This document shows, one piece after another, positions 6,037 through 6,682 of a DNA stretch of 6,682 bases. The stretch comes from Chloroflexota bacterium (GTDB lineage: Bacteria > Chloroflexota > UBA6077 > CF-72), in NCBI GenBank assembly GCA_019242065.1, contig JAFAWJ010000388.1:1-6682 (forward strand), in the 5' to 3' direction. Within the stretch, counting starts at the first letter, position 1, and every line of letters starts with the position of its first letter. Below the pieces are notes generated by a model. It did no database searches and was not told the DNA's origin. It saw only the letters and a program-made list of their open reading frames with translations. A program made the position numbers and the translations under genes.

Positions 6037-6682
6037 CAGCGTGGTACGAGCGCCAGCACGCGTGCCGGGCTGCCGGAGCCGCGCACGATGGGCAGCGGTG
6101 CGGCGATCAGCACCGCGCCGGTGGCGGGCAGTTGGCTCAGGTTCGTCAGCTGGGTGAGACCATACTTACCCGCGCCGAGGAGGTACTGGTGACACGGAAA
6201 CGCGGGTTGAAAACTGTGCGCCGCGCCGGCGTCGGTGCCGACGGTCTCTACGCCGAAGCCGATCACCGGCGCCTCGTTGGCCAGCCACTGCGCCAGCTCG
6301 ACCGAGACGCCCGGTGTGTGCGGTCCGCTGGCGTTGGCGTTGAGAAATTGGACCTGGTCGTGGGCGCGAGTCTCCCAACCGGTGCGGAACAGCAGCCAAC
6401 CACCGCGTGGCAACGGTCCGTGCGTACGCTGCCAGTCCTCCACGTCCTGGACCTGCAGCAGAAAATCCGGATTGCTGGCGCACTCGGCGCTCTTGTCGAT
6501 GACCACCGCCGGTCCGATGAGCTGGCGCGGTGGGACCTGGGACACGTCGACGCCGTCGCGGCCGGTGATCCAATGGACCGGTGCGTCGAAGTGGGTGCCG
6601 ACGTGTTCGCCGGCCGAGAAGTTGTTCCAGTACCAGGCCGGCCCGCGATCGTCGTAGTTGCTGATCTCCTGCAGCGCGAAGC
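6036..6682 (-). CDS. Cyclase family protein (kynurenine formamidase-like metal hydrolase), N-terminus cut off
   Basis: The frame is open from the right edge to TGA at 6036; the first complete codon starts at 6680, and 214 residues are visible. The true start is outside the window, and the internal GTG at 6545 is not a start because the family's main motif lies upstream of it. That motif, H-x-GTH-x-D-x-P-x-H, is at visible residues 26-36 (EHVGTHFDAPVHW, DNA 6605-6573). It supplies metal ligands in this family, which hydrolyses amides such as N-formylkynurenine or opens cyclic substrates. A later ligand, His164 (FPCHQYLL), is present. The Glu expected 12 residues later is Thr176 (KYGLTQLTNL), so activity may be changed. 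The end (GSGSPARVLALVPR) is a normal family C-terminus. Its stop overlaps the small ORF and the ThDP gene follows, indicating one transcription unit. Confidence 0.9.
   Translation of the reverse strand, partial: FALQEISNYDDRGPAWYWNNFSAGEHVGTHFDAPVHWITGRDGVDVSQVPPRQLIGPAVVIDKSAECASNPDFLLQVQDVEDWQRTHGPLPRGGWLLFRTGWETRAHDQVQFLNANASGPHTPGVSVELAQWLANEAPVIGFGVETVGTDAGAAHSFQPAFPCHQYLLGAGKYGLTQLTNLSQLPATGAVLIAAPLPIVRGSGSPARVLALVPR

Noticed and set aside
5221..6192. Plus-strand open frame of 323 codons opposite the ThDP enzyme and cyclase
   Set aside because: The Ser/Ala/Thr-rich product has no recognisable domain and lies wholly antisense to genes with complete motifs.
6036..6545. Cyclase starting at the internal GTG 6545
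   Set aside because: The frame stays open to the window edge and the essential H-x-GTH-x-D motif lies upstream of this codon.

Overview
This is a GC-rich bacterial window, with most codon third positions G or C. It holds seven genes or gene parts that can be supported: a lipoprotein cut by the left edge, a D-2-hydroxyacid dehydrogenase, an alpha/beta hydrolase, a phosphodiesterase of the alkaline-phosphatase superfamily, a ThDP (thiamine diphosphate)-dependent enzyme, a candidate 31-residue protein and a metal-dependent cyclase cut by the right edge. None of the five visible starts of the larger genes has a convincing Shine-Dalgarno (SD) sequence. GC richness, SD-free starts and the mix of families fit a Chloroflexota- or Actinomycetota-like bacterium, but no phylogenetic marker is present, so this is a weak guess.

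Layout, left to right. Positions 1-432 (minus) encode the start of a lipoprotein with a long Gly/Ser/Thr/Pro linker. It is divergent from the dehydrogenase at 458-1525 (plus), with only 25 bp between the two start codons. The dehydrogenase converges on a minus-strand series. In transcription order from the right edge that series is: cyclase (6682 to 6036), candidate small protein (6036 to 5941), ThDP enzyme (5939 to 4293), a 219-bp gap with phased repeats, the phosphodiesterase (4073 to 2643), a 79-bp gap, and the alpha/beta hydrolase (2563 to 1694).

The cyclase, small ORF and ThDP enzyme look translationally coupled: TGATG joins the first two and a single base separates the last two. The phosphodiesterase probably has its own promoter, since the gap before it carries five TGACG elements spaced 11, 21, 21 and 12 bp together with two phased T-tracts. 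The enzyme set suggests catabolism of a small organic acid, amide, ester or phospho-compound, but no substrate can be read from the sequence.

Most unusual points: (i) two unrelated genes are followed by diverged copies of their own last codons including the stop; (ii) the phased TGACG array; (iii) the tightly packed 31-codon ORF; (iv) the cyclase has Thr where the family's metal-bridging Glu is expected. No RNA genes, CRISPR arrays, insertion sequences or origins were seen.
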